A stretch of 64,000 nucleotides of DNA, from the NCBI GenBank assembly GCA_002862085.1, contig PKCK01000030.1, forward strand, positions 62,001 to 126,000, given 5' to 3'. Numbering within the stretch: position 1 is the first letter of the stretch; each line of letters begins with the position of its first letter. Below are positions 46,496 through 57,100 of this stretch, in pieces. Position numbers and translations under genes: made by a program. This DNA is from Planctomycetota bacterium. GTDB lineage: Bacteria > Planctomycetota > UBA1135 > GCA-002686595. The notes beneath the pieces were generated by a model. It worked only from the letters and a program-made list of their open reading frames with translations. It was not told the origin of the DNA and made no database searches.

Positions 46496-47403
46496 TGGTC
46501 CTCGTCGCGCGGCAGGTCGAGGTCCGCCGGCCCGTTCAGGACACTGAAGGGAGCCTTGTCGGTACGCATGATGAGGGTCGCTCCCTCACCGACGATCTTC
46601 TCCAGGCTCTGGAGCTGTCGGACGAGCCGGAAGAGCTCCGGAGCCGCGGCGTGCGCGTCGGCGAGGACGCTCGCAGCGCGGGCGTCGGCGTCTCCTCGCA
46701 GTTGCGCCGCCTGCTCGCGGGCGTTCGCGATGATCTCCGCGACCGAGAGGTCGGTCTCCGAGCGCAGCGCCGCGGCGTCGCGCTCGCCCTGCGCCCGGAA
46801 GCCGTCCGCGGCCTTCGCGCGCTCCGCCCGCATCTGCTTGAACACGGACTCGATGTTCGTCTCGGGCAGCGAGAGTCGCTTGAAGCCCACCTGGTCCACG
46901 GTGATCCCGTACTTGGAGCGCGCGGTCTCCTGGACCGCTGCGAGGATCTCCGCCTCGATCTCCTCCGCCTTGAGCTCGTCGGGATTGGTGGACACCAGTG
47001 CCGAGAGGTCGTGACGCCCCAGGACGCCGATCTTCGCGTTGGTGACGACTCCGTCGAGCTTCCTCTCCGCCTCGGCGATCGTCCCCACGGCTCTGTAGAA
47101 GAGCTCCGCGTCTGCCACCTCCCACGACGCGTATGACAGCAGGATGACGTTCTTCTTGTCCCGCGTCAGCATCTCGGAGTGACGCGTATCGAAGACCCGC
47201 TTGCGCTCATCGATCAGCACCGCCTTGTCGATGGGCCACGGGAGCTTCCAGTGCAGACCCGGCGACGCTTCGACGCGAACGAGCTTCCCGAAGCGGGTCA
47301 CGAGCGCGGTGTGACGCTCACGCACACTGAACGCCATCGTCGACAGCAAGATCACGGCCACGGCGAGGACGCCCACGGCCAGTCGGAAGACTTCGCGATT
47401 CAT
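46492..47403 (-). CDS. SPFH-domain membrane protein, HflC-like
   Basis: A 303-residue HflC-type protein. It has an N-terminal signal anchor (VGVLAVAVILLSTMAFSV) and the SPFH core (HTALVTRFGKLVRVEASPGLHWKLPWPIDKAVLIDER). It carries LTRDKKNVILLSYASWEVADAELFY in place of the usual TKDKKNVxxxxxxxWRI, and VGFKRLSLPETNIESVFKQMRAERAK, which is diagnostic for HflC. A coiled-coil tail ends the domain. Spacing is tight with the HflK-like gene (ATGA overlap). A separate hflC/hflK/ftsH set probably exists elsewhere; this copy is dedicated to this operon. Confidence 0.9.
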   Translation of the reverse strand: MNREVFRLAVGVLAVAVILLSTMAFSVRERHTALVTRFGKLVRVEASPGLHWKLPWPIDKAVLIDERKRVFDTRHSEMLTRDKKNVILLSYASWEVADAELFYRAVGTIAEAERKLDGVVTNAKIGVLGRHDLSALVSTNPDELKAEEIEAEILAAVQETARSKYGITVDQVGFKRLSLPETNIESVFKQMRAERAKAADGFRAQGERDAAALRSETDLSVAEIIANAREQAAQLRGDADARAASVLADAHAAAPELFRLVRQLQSLEKIVGEGATLIMRTDKAPFSVLNGPADLDLPRDEDQ

Positions 47404-47413
47404 CGGACCCTCT

Positions 47414-49180
47414 TCATCTCTCGTCACGGAGGTAGACGGCACCCCCTGCTTCCTCGATCGTGTGATCCAGCACATGGAAAGCCTTGCCGGCGAGCTGTTC
47501 CTCGACAGCCTTCAGGTATCGCACGAAACCGAACACTTCAGGCGAGGCCAGGAAGGCCGCGCGCAGGGAGTCGAAGGCCAGGGCCTCGCCACGGGCTGTT
47601 GCCAGGCGTGTGACCTCGTGTGCCTTGGCCTCGCCGATGATCCGCGCCACCTCTCCCTCCGCTCGCGGCCGCTCGCGCACGCGGTAGGCCTCTGCCTCCA
47701 GTAGACGCGTGGTCTGATCGACGCGCGCGGCAACGACGTCCTGATAGTCCGCGGCGACGCTCACGGGCGGATGCAGCCCGGTGATGGTGAGATCGACGAT
47801 CTCGAATCCGAGTGCTCGTGCGTCCGAGGCGTCCTGAATCGCTCGCTCGAGCTCAGCCCCGAGGGAAGCGAGGTTCTCGGACAGGACTCCGTCGAGGGAC
47901 CGCCCGACCGTGCACTGCATCAGGACCCTGTCGGCGATGATCGCGAGGGTCTCGTCCGGCTGCTGCTCCGAGTAGACGTAGGCGAAGGGATCGCTCACGC
48001 GGTAGTGCAGCGACGCGTTGATCGTCACCAGGTCCCGGCCATCTCCCAGCAGCAGGTTGTACTCCTCGTCGGCATGGGAGACGGTCCAGAGCATGCTCGC
48101 GTTCTCGCGCGCGCCCGCGAAGCCGATCGGAATCGTCCGGATCCGGTGAACCGGCACCTGGGTCACCTCGTGCATCGGCCAGGGGAGGACCATGTGCAGC
48201 CCCGGAGGTAGCGGCGCGCGATCGAGGCGGCCGAAGCGCTCGACGAGGCCGACGTCGGAAGCCTCCACCATCACGAACGAGGTCGAGGCCCAGCCGACCA
48301 GGATCAGGCCGCCCCCGATGGGCGCCATGGAGCGCCGCATGAAGGTCAGCGCCCAGGCCCCCCTCAGGTCGATGCCGAAGGTCTCCGCCATGACGCCGAA
48401 CAGGCTCGCCGACGGGTTGAAGCTCGAACAGAGCAAGCGGAGCGACATGAGATCCGTGCCCACACCGGCGCCCGGATGAGGCTCCTCGTCGTAGAAGCCG
48501 CGCCAGCTCGCCCACAGCGCTCGTGCGAGGAGCTCTCCACCGAGAACCACGTTCGCCCCGAGAAGCACTCCCACCACGCGCTCGCCGACGAGTGGCCCGT
48601 GGAGATCCTGGATGAAGAGCGCAGCGGCGCCCGCCACCGAGATCCAAGTACCGGCACGGAACCAGCATGCAGCGCCCCTGGCCTCGGGCGACAACTCGCG
48701 GGGGACCGTCGAGAAGTACTGTGCGAAGAGCGCGGACAGCCCCCCCATCAGCACGAGGCCCCACGCCTGGATCACAACCCCCGAACCACCCGCCGCCACC
48801 CAGGGCGCGATGGACTCCAGAACGCCCGCCAGGGCGAATGCCCAGAAGGAGTAGAGGGGAAGGACGATCCCGAGCAGCCCGCCTACGAACGGCATGAGCC
48901 TGGACAGGGGTGGAACGCTGACCACCCCCGCCGCGGGGTTCTCGACCATCCGGACGAACACCCAGCTCCGCCACTGCAGGGTGGCCCACAGGCCAGTCAT
49001 CACGACCGCCTGCAGCAAGAAGAAGATGCCCACCGCTCCGGAGGCCTCGACGCCGCCGTGGAGCCCGGCGCCCAGCGCCATCGCCGCGAAGAGCCACGGC
49101 CCCCCCAATGCAACCCAGCCAGTCACGCGGGCCAGGCGCGCGAGGTTCTGCGAATGGAGTTCGAGGTTGGGGTCGGTCAT
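47414..49180 (-). CDS. Multi-helix membrane protein with C-terminal SPFH domain
   Basis: A 588-residue protein. The N-terminal 290 residues hold about six to seven membrane helices (WVALGGPWLFAAMALGAGLH, FVGGLLGIVLPLYSFWAFAL and others). Then follows a second anchor helix and an SPFH domain (DVGLVERFGRLDRAPLPPGLHMVLPWPMHEVTQVPVHRI, LLGDGRDLVTINASLHYRVSDPFAYVYSEQQ) with an HflK-like helical tail (EGEVARIIGEAKAHEVTRLA). Such a long polytopic extension is unusual for HflK-like proteins. It is the first gene of the operon, 10 bp before the HflC-like gene. The ATG at 49180 is preferred over an upstream start with no family similarity. Confidence 0.85.
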   Translation of the reverse strand: MTDPNLELHSQNLARLARVTGWVALGGPWLFAAMALGAGLHGGVEASGAVGIFFLLQAVVMTGLWATLQWRSWVFVRMVENPAAGVVSVPPLSRLMPFVGGLLGIVLPLYSFWAFALAGVLESIAPWVAAGGSGVVIQAWGLVLMGGLSALFAQYFSTVPRELSPEARGAACWFRAGTWISVAGAAALFIQDLHGPLVGERVVGVLLGANVVLGGELLARALWASWRGFYDEEPHPGAGVGTDLMSLRLLCSSFNPSASLFGVMAETFGIDLRGAWALTFMRRSMAPIGGGLILVGWASTSFVMVEASDVGLVERFGRLDRAPLPPGLHMVLPWPMHEVTQVPVHRIRTIPIGFAGARENASMLWTVSHADEEYNLLLGDGRDLVTINASLHYRVSDPFAYVYSEQQPDETLAIIADRVLMQCTVGRSLDGVLSENLASLGAELERAIQDASDARALGFEIVDLTITGLHPPVSVAADYQDVVAARVDQTTRLLEAEAYRVRERPRAEGEVARIIGEAKAHEVTRLATARGEALAFDSLRAAFLASPEVFGFVRYLKAVEEQLAGKAFHVLDHTIEEAGGAVYLRDER

Positions 49181-49757
49181 CGGGGAGCGTCGACGATCGG
49201 GATCGACCTCTAGCGCCCCCGTCGATCGGCCCGGGGTCCTCATGGGCAGTGACGACGAGCCGCGATGCAGCGCAGCACGGACCGTGAAGGCCCCGCCGGG
49301 GAGGCCGGCCGAAGTGGGTCTGATTTTAGGTCATGAACTTCTTGCTCGCCATGCACTTACACCTGCCGCCCGGGTCGGGCCGGTACGAGTGGAGAGGAGC
49401 TCGAAGAGGTCGCGAGTGAACAGGTGACCGGCCGTACGGGCCGACCCGCTGGGGGCCGTCGCACCTTTCTTCGCGCCAGCCACGCGCTGCCGCGGCCCAG
49501 CGATCCGGGACGGCCCGGAGACCGCCCGCGGAGCTCGCACTTCTGCTCGAGACCTGAAAAGCGAACCCGAGGTGGGTCTCAGCGCCCTGAAGCGCCCAAA
49601 TCGCTGCCAGCTCAACCGTGCTGAACTGCCATTTCCGCAGCCAGCTCGCCAAAACGGCGGGCCCTGGCCGTCCATTGACATCGAGGGGCGCTGGCACGTG
49701 CGTTGCCTCTGGATCGATCCGGTTGGCCGCCGGTGCGCGGCCCAGGAGGAACGAACG
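49181..49757 (+). other. Intergenic region upstream of clpB
   Basis: This 577-bp gap separates the divergent SPFH operon and clpB. No complete gene is recognisable. Open frames on the minus strand here (about 49330-49800) read as low-quality peptides. The only strong signal is the sigma-54-type promoter at its right end. The stretch at 49320-49370 is richer in A and T than its surroundings and may hold the SPFH operon promoter. A GC-rich hairpin (GGCCCCGCCGGGG) lies near 49289. Confidence 0.4.
49692..49707 (+). promoter_or_regulatory. Sigma-54-type (-24/-12) promoter of clpB
   Basis: TGGCACG, four bases, TTGCC gives an almost perfect match to the sigma-54 consensus TGGCACGN4TTGCW, differing only in the last position. 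The GG (-24) and GC (-12) elements are separated by exactly 10 bp. Transcription would start near 49718, leaving a 40-nt leader with an AGGAGGA ribosome binding site at 49744-49750 before the ATG at 49758. Sigma-54 control of a heat-shock disaggregase is unusual and would need an activator. Confidence 0.65.
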
Positions 49758-52298
<2,541 letters not shown>

Positions 52299-52310
52299 GC
52301 GGGGGACCGC

Positions 52311-52805
52311 TTACTTGAGCTCGGCGGCCGAGCCCGCGGCGGCCGCGTTGTACTGGGTCGGGTCGGCCCCGTTGAAGAACTCGACGATCTGCTCCCCTTC
52401 CCAGCGGAACCACGCGTAGCCCTTGATCTTGAGCTGCTCACCGGTGCTGCGCACGGTCCCGCTCCAGACGTACCAGTAGTTCGTGAAGACCTCGCCGTTG
52501 TTGTAGCGCATGGTCGTGCACGTGACGTCCTCGTGCGTGATGTCCGTGAACAACGCGTGACCCGCGCCGAACGCGGCCTTGACCTCTGCGGTCGTGTAGT
52601 CGACGTCGTTGACGTGGACGACCGCGTCGTCGGCGAAGTGCTCCGCCCACGAGTCCATGTCGTTGACGCAGTACGCGTCGCACATCGCATACACCTTGGC
52701 GGTGCGCGGATCCAGCTCGTCGACGACGCCCGACCACGGGGCGTTGTTGGGCGCGGAGGCGCAGCTGGTGAAGAAGAGGCAGAGCGAGATGGCGAGGGTC
52801 TTCAC
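52311..52805 (-). CDS. SnoaL/NTF2-like lipoprotein
   Basis: A 164-residue lipoprotein starting at a GTG, with lipobox LFFTSCAS. The body is a SnoaL-like cone fold: YAMCDAYCVNDMDSWAEHFADDAVVHVNDVDYTTAEVKAAF, then VTCTTMRYNNGEVFTNYWYVWSG and KGYAWFRWEGEQIVEFFNGAD. Function is unknown; such domains bind or isomerise small molecules. It is 12 bp downstream of the convergent clpB stop, with no obvious terminator between. It may be transcribed alone. Confidence 0.85.
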   Translation of the reverse strand: MKTLAISLCLFFTSCASAPNNAPWSGVVDELDPRTAKVYAMCDAYCVNDMDSWAEHFADDAVVHVNDVDYTTAEVKAAFGAGHALFTDITHEDVTCTTMRYNNGEVFTNYWYVWSGTVRSTGEQLKIKGYAWFRWEGEQIVEFFNGADPTQYNAAAAGSAAELK

Positions 52806-52856
52806 GGTGACTCCTGTCAGCGTCGGATGAGGGGGGGGGAGAGGGCGTCCGTGCCC

Positions 52857-53096
52857 TCAGCGTTCTGGGGTCGGAGCCCGGTCGTCACGGAACTCGAGGG
52901 TCGCGTCGCGACGGCGGCGGCGGACGACGCCGGTCGCGCGGACCTCGTGGGCATTGTATTCCGCGATGTTCAGGATTTCGCCCCGTGCGCGGGCCGGCGC
53001 GACCATCGAGCCGTCCATGGCCTCCTCGGGGCTCTCGATACCGAGCGACCAGCACACCCCGTCGAGCTCGCCGGGGCCGCGCCCGCGCTGGCTCAC
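52857..53096 (-). CDS. Possible small hypothetical protein (about 79 residues)
   Basis: The gap upstream of the SnoaL-like gene contains an open frame from a GTG at 53096 to a TGA at 52857. It has protein-like codon use and composition (GELDGVCWSLGIESPEEAMD, then EILNIAEYNAHEVRATGVV) and an Arg-rich end. No family is recognised and there is no clear ribosome binding site. It could equally be a remnant of a longer gene, since the frame is open upstream to 53264 with poorer composition. Low confidence. Confidence 0.3.
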   Translation of the reverse strand: MSQRGRGPGELDGVCWSLGIESPEEAMDGSMVAPARARGEILNIAEYNAHEVRATGVVRRRRRDATLEFRDDRAPTPER

Positions 53097-53244
53097 CAGC
53101 TCGGACCTCTCGTCCTTCGGGTCAGCGGCATCTCGAGGAAGCGAAGAGCGAGGGGAGTGGATCGAAGATCGGGTGACCGTCCGCGTCGCAGAAAAGCGAA
53201 CAACCCGGCTGGCGGTCCCTTGCCACCGATCCCATCCTGCGCGC

Positions 53245-54420
53245 ATGCGCATCCTGCTGCTCACCCACGGCCTGCCGCGGCCCCTGACCGACGGCTACAA
53301 CCTGCGCATCGAGCACTACGTTCGACGGCTTGCGCAGCGGCACGAGGTGCATCTGGTCTCCCTCGACGTGGGGGAGCTTCCGCCCGACGCGGAGCAGCTG
53401 TTCGCCTCGGTGAAGACCGTCCCCGTGCGCCAGCCGCCCTCGGCGTCGAATCCCCTGCAGCGCCTGCGCTGGGCCTTCTCCGTCGACCAGGTCTACGATT
53501 GCGATCCCGCCGTGCACGAGACCGTGCGCGCCGTGGCCGAGCAGGTTCGACCGGACGTGGTCTGGATCTCCGGCTGGGTCATGCTCGGCTACGCGGAGGC
53601 GGTGGCCGGGATCCCGATCCTCGGCGACGTGATCGACGAAGGAGCCGAAGAGGCGCGGGTCATCCACAGCCAGGCTGTGGGGCTGCGCGACAAGCTGGTC
53701 ACCCGCAAGCGTTGGTACATGTTGCGCGCCTTCGAGCGACACTTCTTCCCCAAGGCCAAGCTGATCTGCCTGGTCTCCGACGCTGACCGGGACTTCGTCC
53801 AGCGCGACGTGCCGGGCTTGAACCTGCGCGTGGTGCACAACGGCGTGGACCCCGATCACTTCCGGCCCCTCGGGGAGCAACCTCTCCATCCCTCGTTGGT
53901 CTTCGAGGGCACCATGGCCCACGTTCCCAACGCCGAGGGCATCGTGCACTTCCGGCGCACGACCTGGCCCCAGGTGCGCGAGGCCTTCCCCGAGGCGAGC
54001 CTGACCATCTGCGGACGCGATCCCCTGCCCGAGGTGCAGGCCTTGGACCGCGAGGACGGCATCGAGGTCACGGGCTTCGTCGACGACGTGCGGCCCTACG
54101 TGGATCGAGCCTCGGCGTTCATCTCGCCCTTGATCGGCGGTGCGGGCATCAAGAACAAGGTGCTGCAGGCGTGGGCCATGGCCAAGGCGGTGATCGCCAC
54201 GCCGCTCTCCAGCGGCGGCCTGGATTGCCGGCCCGGTGAGAACATCGTGGTCGCGGAACCCGGGGCGAGCTTCGGACGCGCGGTCATCGAGGTCCTGGGT
54301 GACGACGCCCTGCGCCAACGGCTCGGCGAGGGCGGCCGACGGACGGTGCTGGATCGCTACTCCTGGGACGCGAAGACCCTGGAGCTGGAAGCCTGCCTGG
54401 AAGAAGCGGCGGGTTCTTGA
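53245..54420 (+). CDS. Glycosyltransferase family 4 (GT-B) protein
   Basis: A 391-residue GT-B glycosyltransferase of the WbuB/PIG-A-like GT4 group. It has the N-terminal MRILLLTHGLPRPLTDGYNLRIEHYVRRL, a short loop LNLRVVHNGVDPDHFRP, and nucleotide-sugar domain features (FEGTMAHVPNAEGIVHFRRTTWPQV). The C-terminal domain carries EVTGFVDDVRPYVDRASAFISPLIGGAGIKNKVLQAWAMAKAV, resembling the exopolysaccharide-associated transferases with a GGAGIKNK signature (EpsF or sugar-transferase 'TIGR03087' type). It probably transfers a sugar in exopolysaccharide or lipopolysaccharide synthesis. No other polysaccharide genes are close. Confidence 0.9.
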   Translation: MRILLLTHGLPRPLTDGYNLRIEHYVRRLAQRHEVHLVSLDVGELPPDAEQLFASVKTVPVRQPPSASNPLQRLRWAFSVDQVYDCDPAVHETVRAVAEQVRPDVVWISGWVMLGYAEAVAGIPILGDVIDEGAEEARVIHSQAVGLRDKLVTRKRWYMLRAFERHFFPKAKLICLVSDADRDFVQRDVPGLNLRVVHNGVDPDHFRPLGEQPLHPSLVFEGTMAHVPNAEGIVHFRRTTWPQVREAFPEASLTICGRDPLPEVQALDREDGIEVTGFVDDVRPYVDRASAFISPLIGGAGIKNKVLQAWAMAKAVIATPLSSGGLDCRPGENIVVAEPGASFGRAVIEVLGDDALRQRLGEGGRRTVLDRYSWDAKTLELEACLEEAAGS

Positions 54421-54711
54421 GCGAGGAGGAGGGCTTCGTCCCACGGACGCCGCCCGAGCGCCCCGGGGTCCACAGCTCGGTGCTCCTGCTGCAGCGGACA
54501 GCATCGATCCTGATGATCCCGGCGTCGCCCTCGTAGCCGGGATCGAGGTCGTTCGCCGCGAGCTCGTCGGCCGGGTGTCGAGGGAGGATCGAGTGGACGT
54601 GGAGGGGCGGCGGCTCGACGAGGCCCCGGTGCCCGTCTCCGCCTGCTCCGAGCGGCGAGCTCCTCACGCCCGGGCCGGAACCCGAAGCCGACATGCCAGC
54701 CCGCCTGGAGG

Positions 54712-55992
54712 TCAGTCGACGGCCGGCGCCCCGAGGAGCGCGGCCATGAGCGTGCGCGGGACCGCGTCCTCGCTCCACACGAGGACCCAACCCTCGTCGA
54801 CGCCCAGGAGGCGAGCCCGACCGTCCCCCCGCCCGCCGCTCGTCGCGGCGACGTCGAGCGGCTCACCGAGCACGGGATGGACCACCCGCGCGCGCCAGGT
54901 CGCGGCGGCCGGGCCAGCGCCCTTCGACGAGTCCTCGTGCCAGGAGACGGCGAGGCGCCCGTCGCCACCCCAGGCGAGATCGAGCTGGCCCAGTGCACCC
55001 CCACCGTCGATCCGCAGGGGCTCACCGAAGGTCTCGCCCGCGTCCTCGCTCAGGACGACCCGGATGCGGGGCGCCTCGTCCCGCCCGAGCGTGAACCACG
55101 CCAGCGCGACGCGGTCGCCGTGGCTGGCCAGCGCCGGACCGTTGACCGGACAGCCGGGGATGCGCCAGCCGTCCTCGTGCAAGGAAGAGGGAGCGGTCCA
55201 TCCGGCGCCCGCCGTCCAGCGCGCCAGCGCGATGTCGCGGACCTCGTCCTCCGACCGGTCCCTCCAGGCGGCGAGCACGCTGCCGTCGCCCAGGAGGCAG
55301 AGAGTGGTCGGGCAGCAGTCACAGGCCCGCTCGTCGACGAGCAGATCGGGCCCGAGGCTGCCGTCCGCCTCGACGACCCGGGACCGCACCTGCATGGGTC
55401 CTCCCCCACGCGTCGCCCGGCCGTCGAGCCACAGGGCCAGCTGGCGGCCGTCCGGCAGGTTCAGCCACGAGCAGAACCCGTGCTCCCCCGCGCCCTCGTC
55501 GTCGTGCAGCGCACCGCGCTCCTCGTAGGTCCCGTCCTCACCGCGACGCGCCCAGACCACGTGGTAGTCGTAGGTGTCGGCGGCCACCTTGCGGAGCCAG
55601 GTGACGTGCGAGGCATCGGCGGCGATCGCGGGTGTGTCGGCCCAGTTGACGAACCAGCCCTGCCCCTCGGCCACGGCGCGGCTGGCCCCCCAGGAGAGCG
55701 TCCCCGCGTCGACCTCGAGGTCATGCAGGTCCAGGGCGGCGAGATCCTCGTCCGTGCGCGTCGCGAGGACGCACGGTCCAGCGGCCACCCGCGGCCAGGC
55801 GCCCTCGGGCCCCTCCGCGCGGGCGAGGATCGCGATCGCACCCGGCGACGGCTGCGCGCCGTTCCGCTCTCCGCCGGGCGAGCAGCCGAGCGCGACGGCG
55901 AAGCCGAGGAGAGCCCCGCCGAACCGGCGGGCGGCCGGCCGCGTCGTGGCGCCTCCGAGGCGCCCGAGTGCACGAGAGGAGAGAGGGATCAT
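54712..55992 (-). CDS. Sialidase/BNR-like beta-propeller lipoprotein
   Basis: A 426-residue exported lipoprotein (lipobox in FAVALGCS) with a six-bladed propeller pattern: WLNLPDGRQLALWLDGRATRG, LGDGSVLAAWRDRSEDEVRDIALARW, VALAWFTLGRDEAPRIRVVLS and DAGETFGEPLRI, which includes an Asp-box-like SEDAGETF. A Cys cluster CDCCPTTLC near residue 215 is notable and could bind a metal or form disulphides. Sialidase-like folds of this type are found near copper-handling genes in other bacteria, but no such neighbours are here, so the function is open. The ATG at 55992 is preferred to a GTG at 56001. Confidence 0.8.
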   Translation of the reverse strand: MIPLSSRALGRLGGATTRPAARRFGGALLGFAVALGCSPGGERNGAQPSPGAIAILARAEGPEGAWPRVAAGPCVLATRTDEDLAALDLHDLEVDAGTLSWGASRAVAEGQGWFVNWADTPAIAADASHVTWLRKVAADTYDYHVVWARRGEDGTYEERGALHDDEGAGEHGFCSWLNLPDGRQLALWLDGRATRGGGPMQVRSRVVEADGSLGPDLLVDERACDCCPTTLCLLGDGSVLAAWRDRSEDEVRDIALARWTAGAGWTAPSSLHEDGWRIPGCPVNGPALASHGDRVALAWFTLGRDEAPRIRVVLSEDAGETFGEPLRIDGGGALGQLDLAWGGDGRLAVSWHEDSSKGAGPAAATWRARVVHPVLGEPLDVAATSGGRGDGRARLLGVDEGWVLVWSEDAVPRTLMAALLGAPAVD

Positions 55993-56043
55993 GGAGAACA
56001 CGAGAGCGGCGGTCCCGGCGGAGAACTCCTGGAGAGCGCGTCG

Positions 56044-56523
56044 CTACTCGGCGATTTCGGTGTGCGGGACGAGGCCCGCGATGCGGAATCCGGACGGCGT
56101 CCGCCTCAGCACGTAGGTCGTCGTGCGCTCCGGGTGCCCCATCACGCTGCCGTCCTGCAGCAGCCGCGTGAAACTCATCTCCACCACCGCGATGTCTCCG
56201 TGGACGCGACAGGTTTCGTAGCCGTTCAGCGTGGAGCGCTCGTAACCGCGCGCTCGTAGCTGCGCGAAGGTGTCCGCCAGGAACTCGGAGAGCGCCTGCT
56301 CGTCTTCGAAGGACGTCGAGCCGTCGGCGCGGATGATCGTGAAGGGCACGCTGTAGGCCTCCTCCACGATCCGCTCGATCTCTCCGCGGCTCCACAGGTC
56401 GACGTAGTTGGCCATCATCGTCGCGATCTGCGGCGGTGCCACGACGCGCTGACCGGCCTGCGGCGCTGCGCACGAGGCAAGGAGTGACAGCAGGAAGAGC
56501 TTCGCAAGCGTGACGCGCTTCAT
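56044..56523 (-). CDS. SnoaL/NTF2-like lipoprotein
   Basis: A 159-residue exported lipoprotein (lipobox LLASCA). It has an NTF2-like domain: IATMMANYVDLWSRGEIERIVEEAYSVPFTIIRADG, then FLADTFAQLRARGYERSTLNGYETCRVHGDIAVVEMSF and a final strand pair TTYVLRRTPSGFRIAGLV. Similar proteins of unknown role are common in marine and planctomycete genomes. It lies 51 bp upstream of the sialidase-like gene on the same strand, so the two may form an operon. The ATG at 56523 is used. Confidence 0.85.
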   Translation of the reverse strand: MKRVTLAKLFLLSLLASCAAPQAGQRVVAPPQIATMMANYVDLWSRGEIERIVEEAYSVPFTIIRADGSTSFEDEQALSEFLADTFAQLRARGYERSTLNGYETCRVHGDIAVVEMSFTRLLQDGSVMGHPERTTTYVLRRTPSGFRIAGLVPHTEIAE

Positions 56524-57100
56524 GGCCACGAGCGTAGCACGGCCCTCGTCCTGCCGACTCCCCTCGCGTCAGCGTAGCTGCCGCTGCGTTCCGTCCGTCC
56601 TGCCTCCGGGCGGCCGCGGCGGGGAGAAGTGTCGTCGTTCGTCCGAGGGCAGGGAGTCGGTCTCTCTGCACGCTTCAGCCGGAGTCTCGCGGAGGACGTC
56701 AGCTGGCGATCGTGTGTCCACTCCCGCTCTCACGTGATGCGAGCTTTCCCTCGAGCCCCGGGGGCGCCCCGCACGACCAGGCCCGATCTGCTCCTGCCGG
56801 ACCCGCGGACGCGGCTCCCAGACCTCTCTGCCGCGCCGGATCAGGATCTCGGACCGCCCGGCACCCACCCCCGAGTCCGCCCGCTCGACCCGCATCCTGC
56901 GCCCGGCCCGGCCCGCGCCGAAGGGCCGGGCCCGGACTCCGGCGAGTTCGTGAACGGCGCCCGGGGTCGTCCCGAGGACCCTGCACGGACCGCGACGGAG
57001 TCCCGATACCGGCCAAGGGCACGGACACGCTCTGCCGTGCCCGCGAGAGCCGGTTAGACTCCCGCGAGGGTGCGGCCGGCCCCCCCTCTCCGCGAGCTCC
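56524..57100. other. Intergenic region with GC-rich hairpins, upstream of the double methyltransferase
   Basis: This 577-bp divergent gap has no recognisable gene. A 10-bp perfect stem with an 8-nt loop lies at 56905-56914 and 56923-56932. An 8-bp stem with a 10-nt loop (GGGCACGG/CCGTGCCC) lies at 57017-57024 and 57035-57042, in the presumed leader of the methyltransferase gene. No promoter boxes are obvious. Confidence 0.45.

Noticed and set aside
49330-49680. A remnant gene or mobile element upstream of clpB
   Set aside because: Frames here contain some plausible peptide stretches but no transposase motif, terminal inverted repeats or target duplication.
54284-54692. A protein-like minus-strand frame overlapping the end of the glycosyltransferase gene
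   Set aside because: Part of it (ELAANDLDPGYEGDAGIIRI) looks coding, but it overlaps a clear gene, has no family match, and its end is low-complexity. It may be a decayed fragment but cannot be supported.
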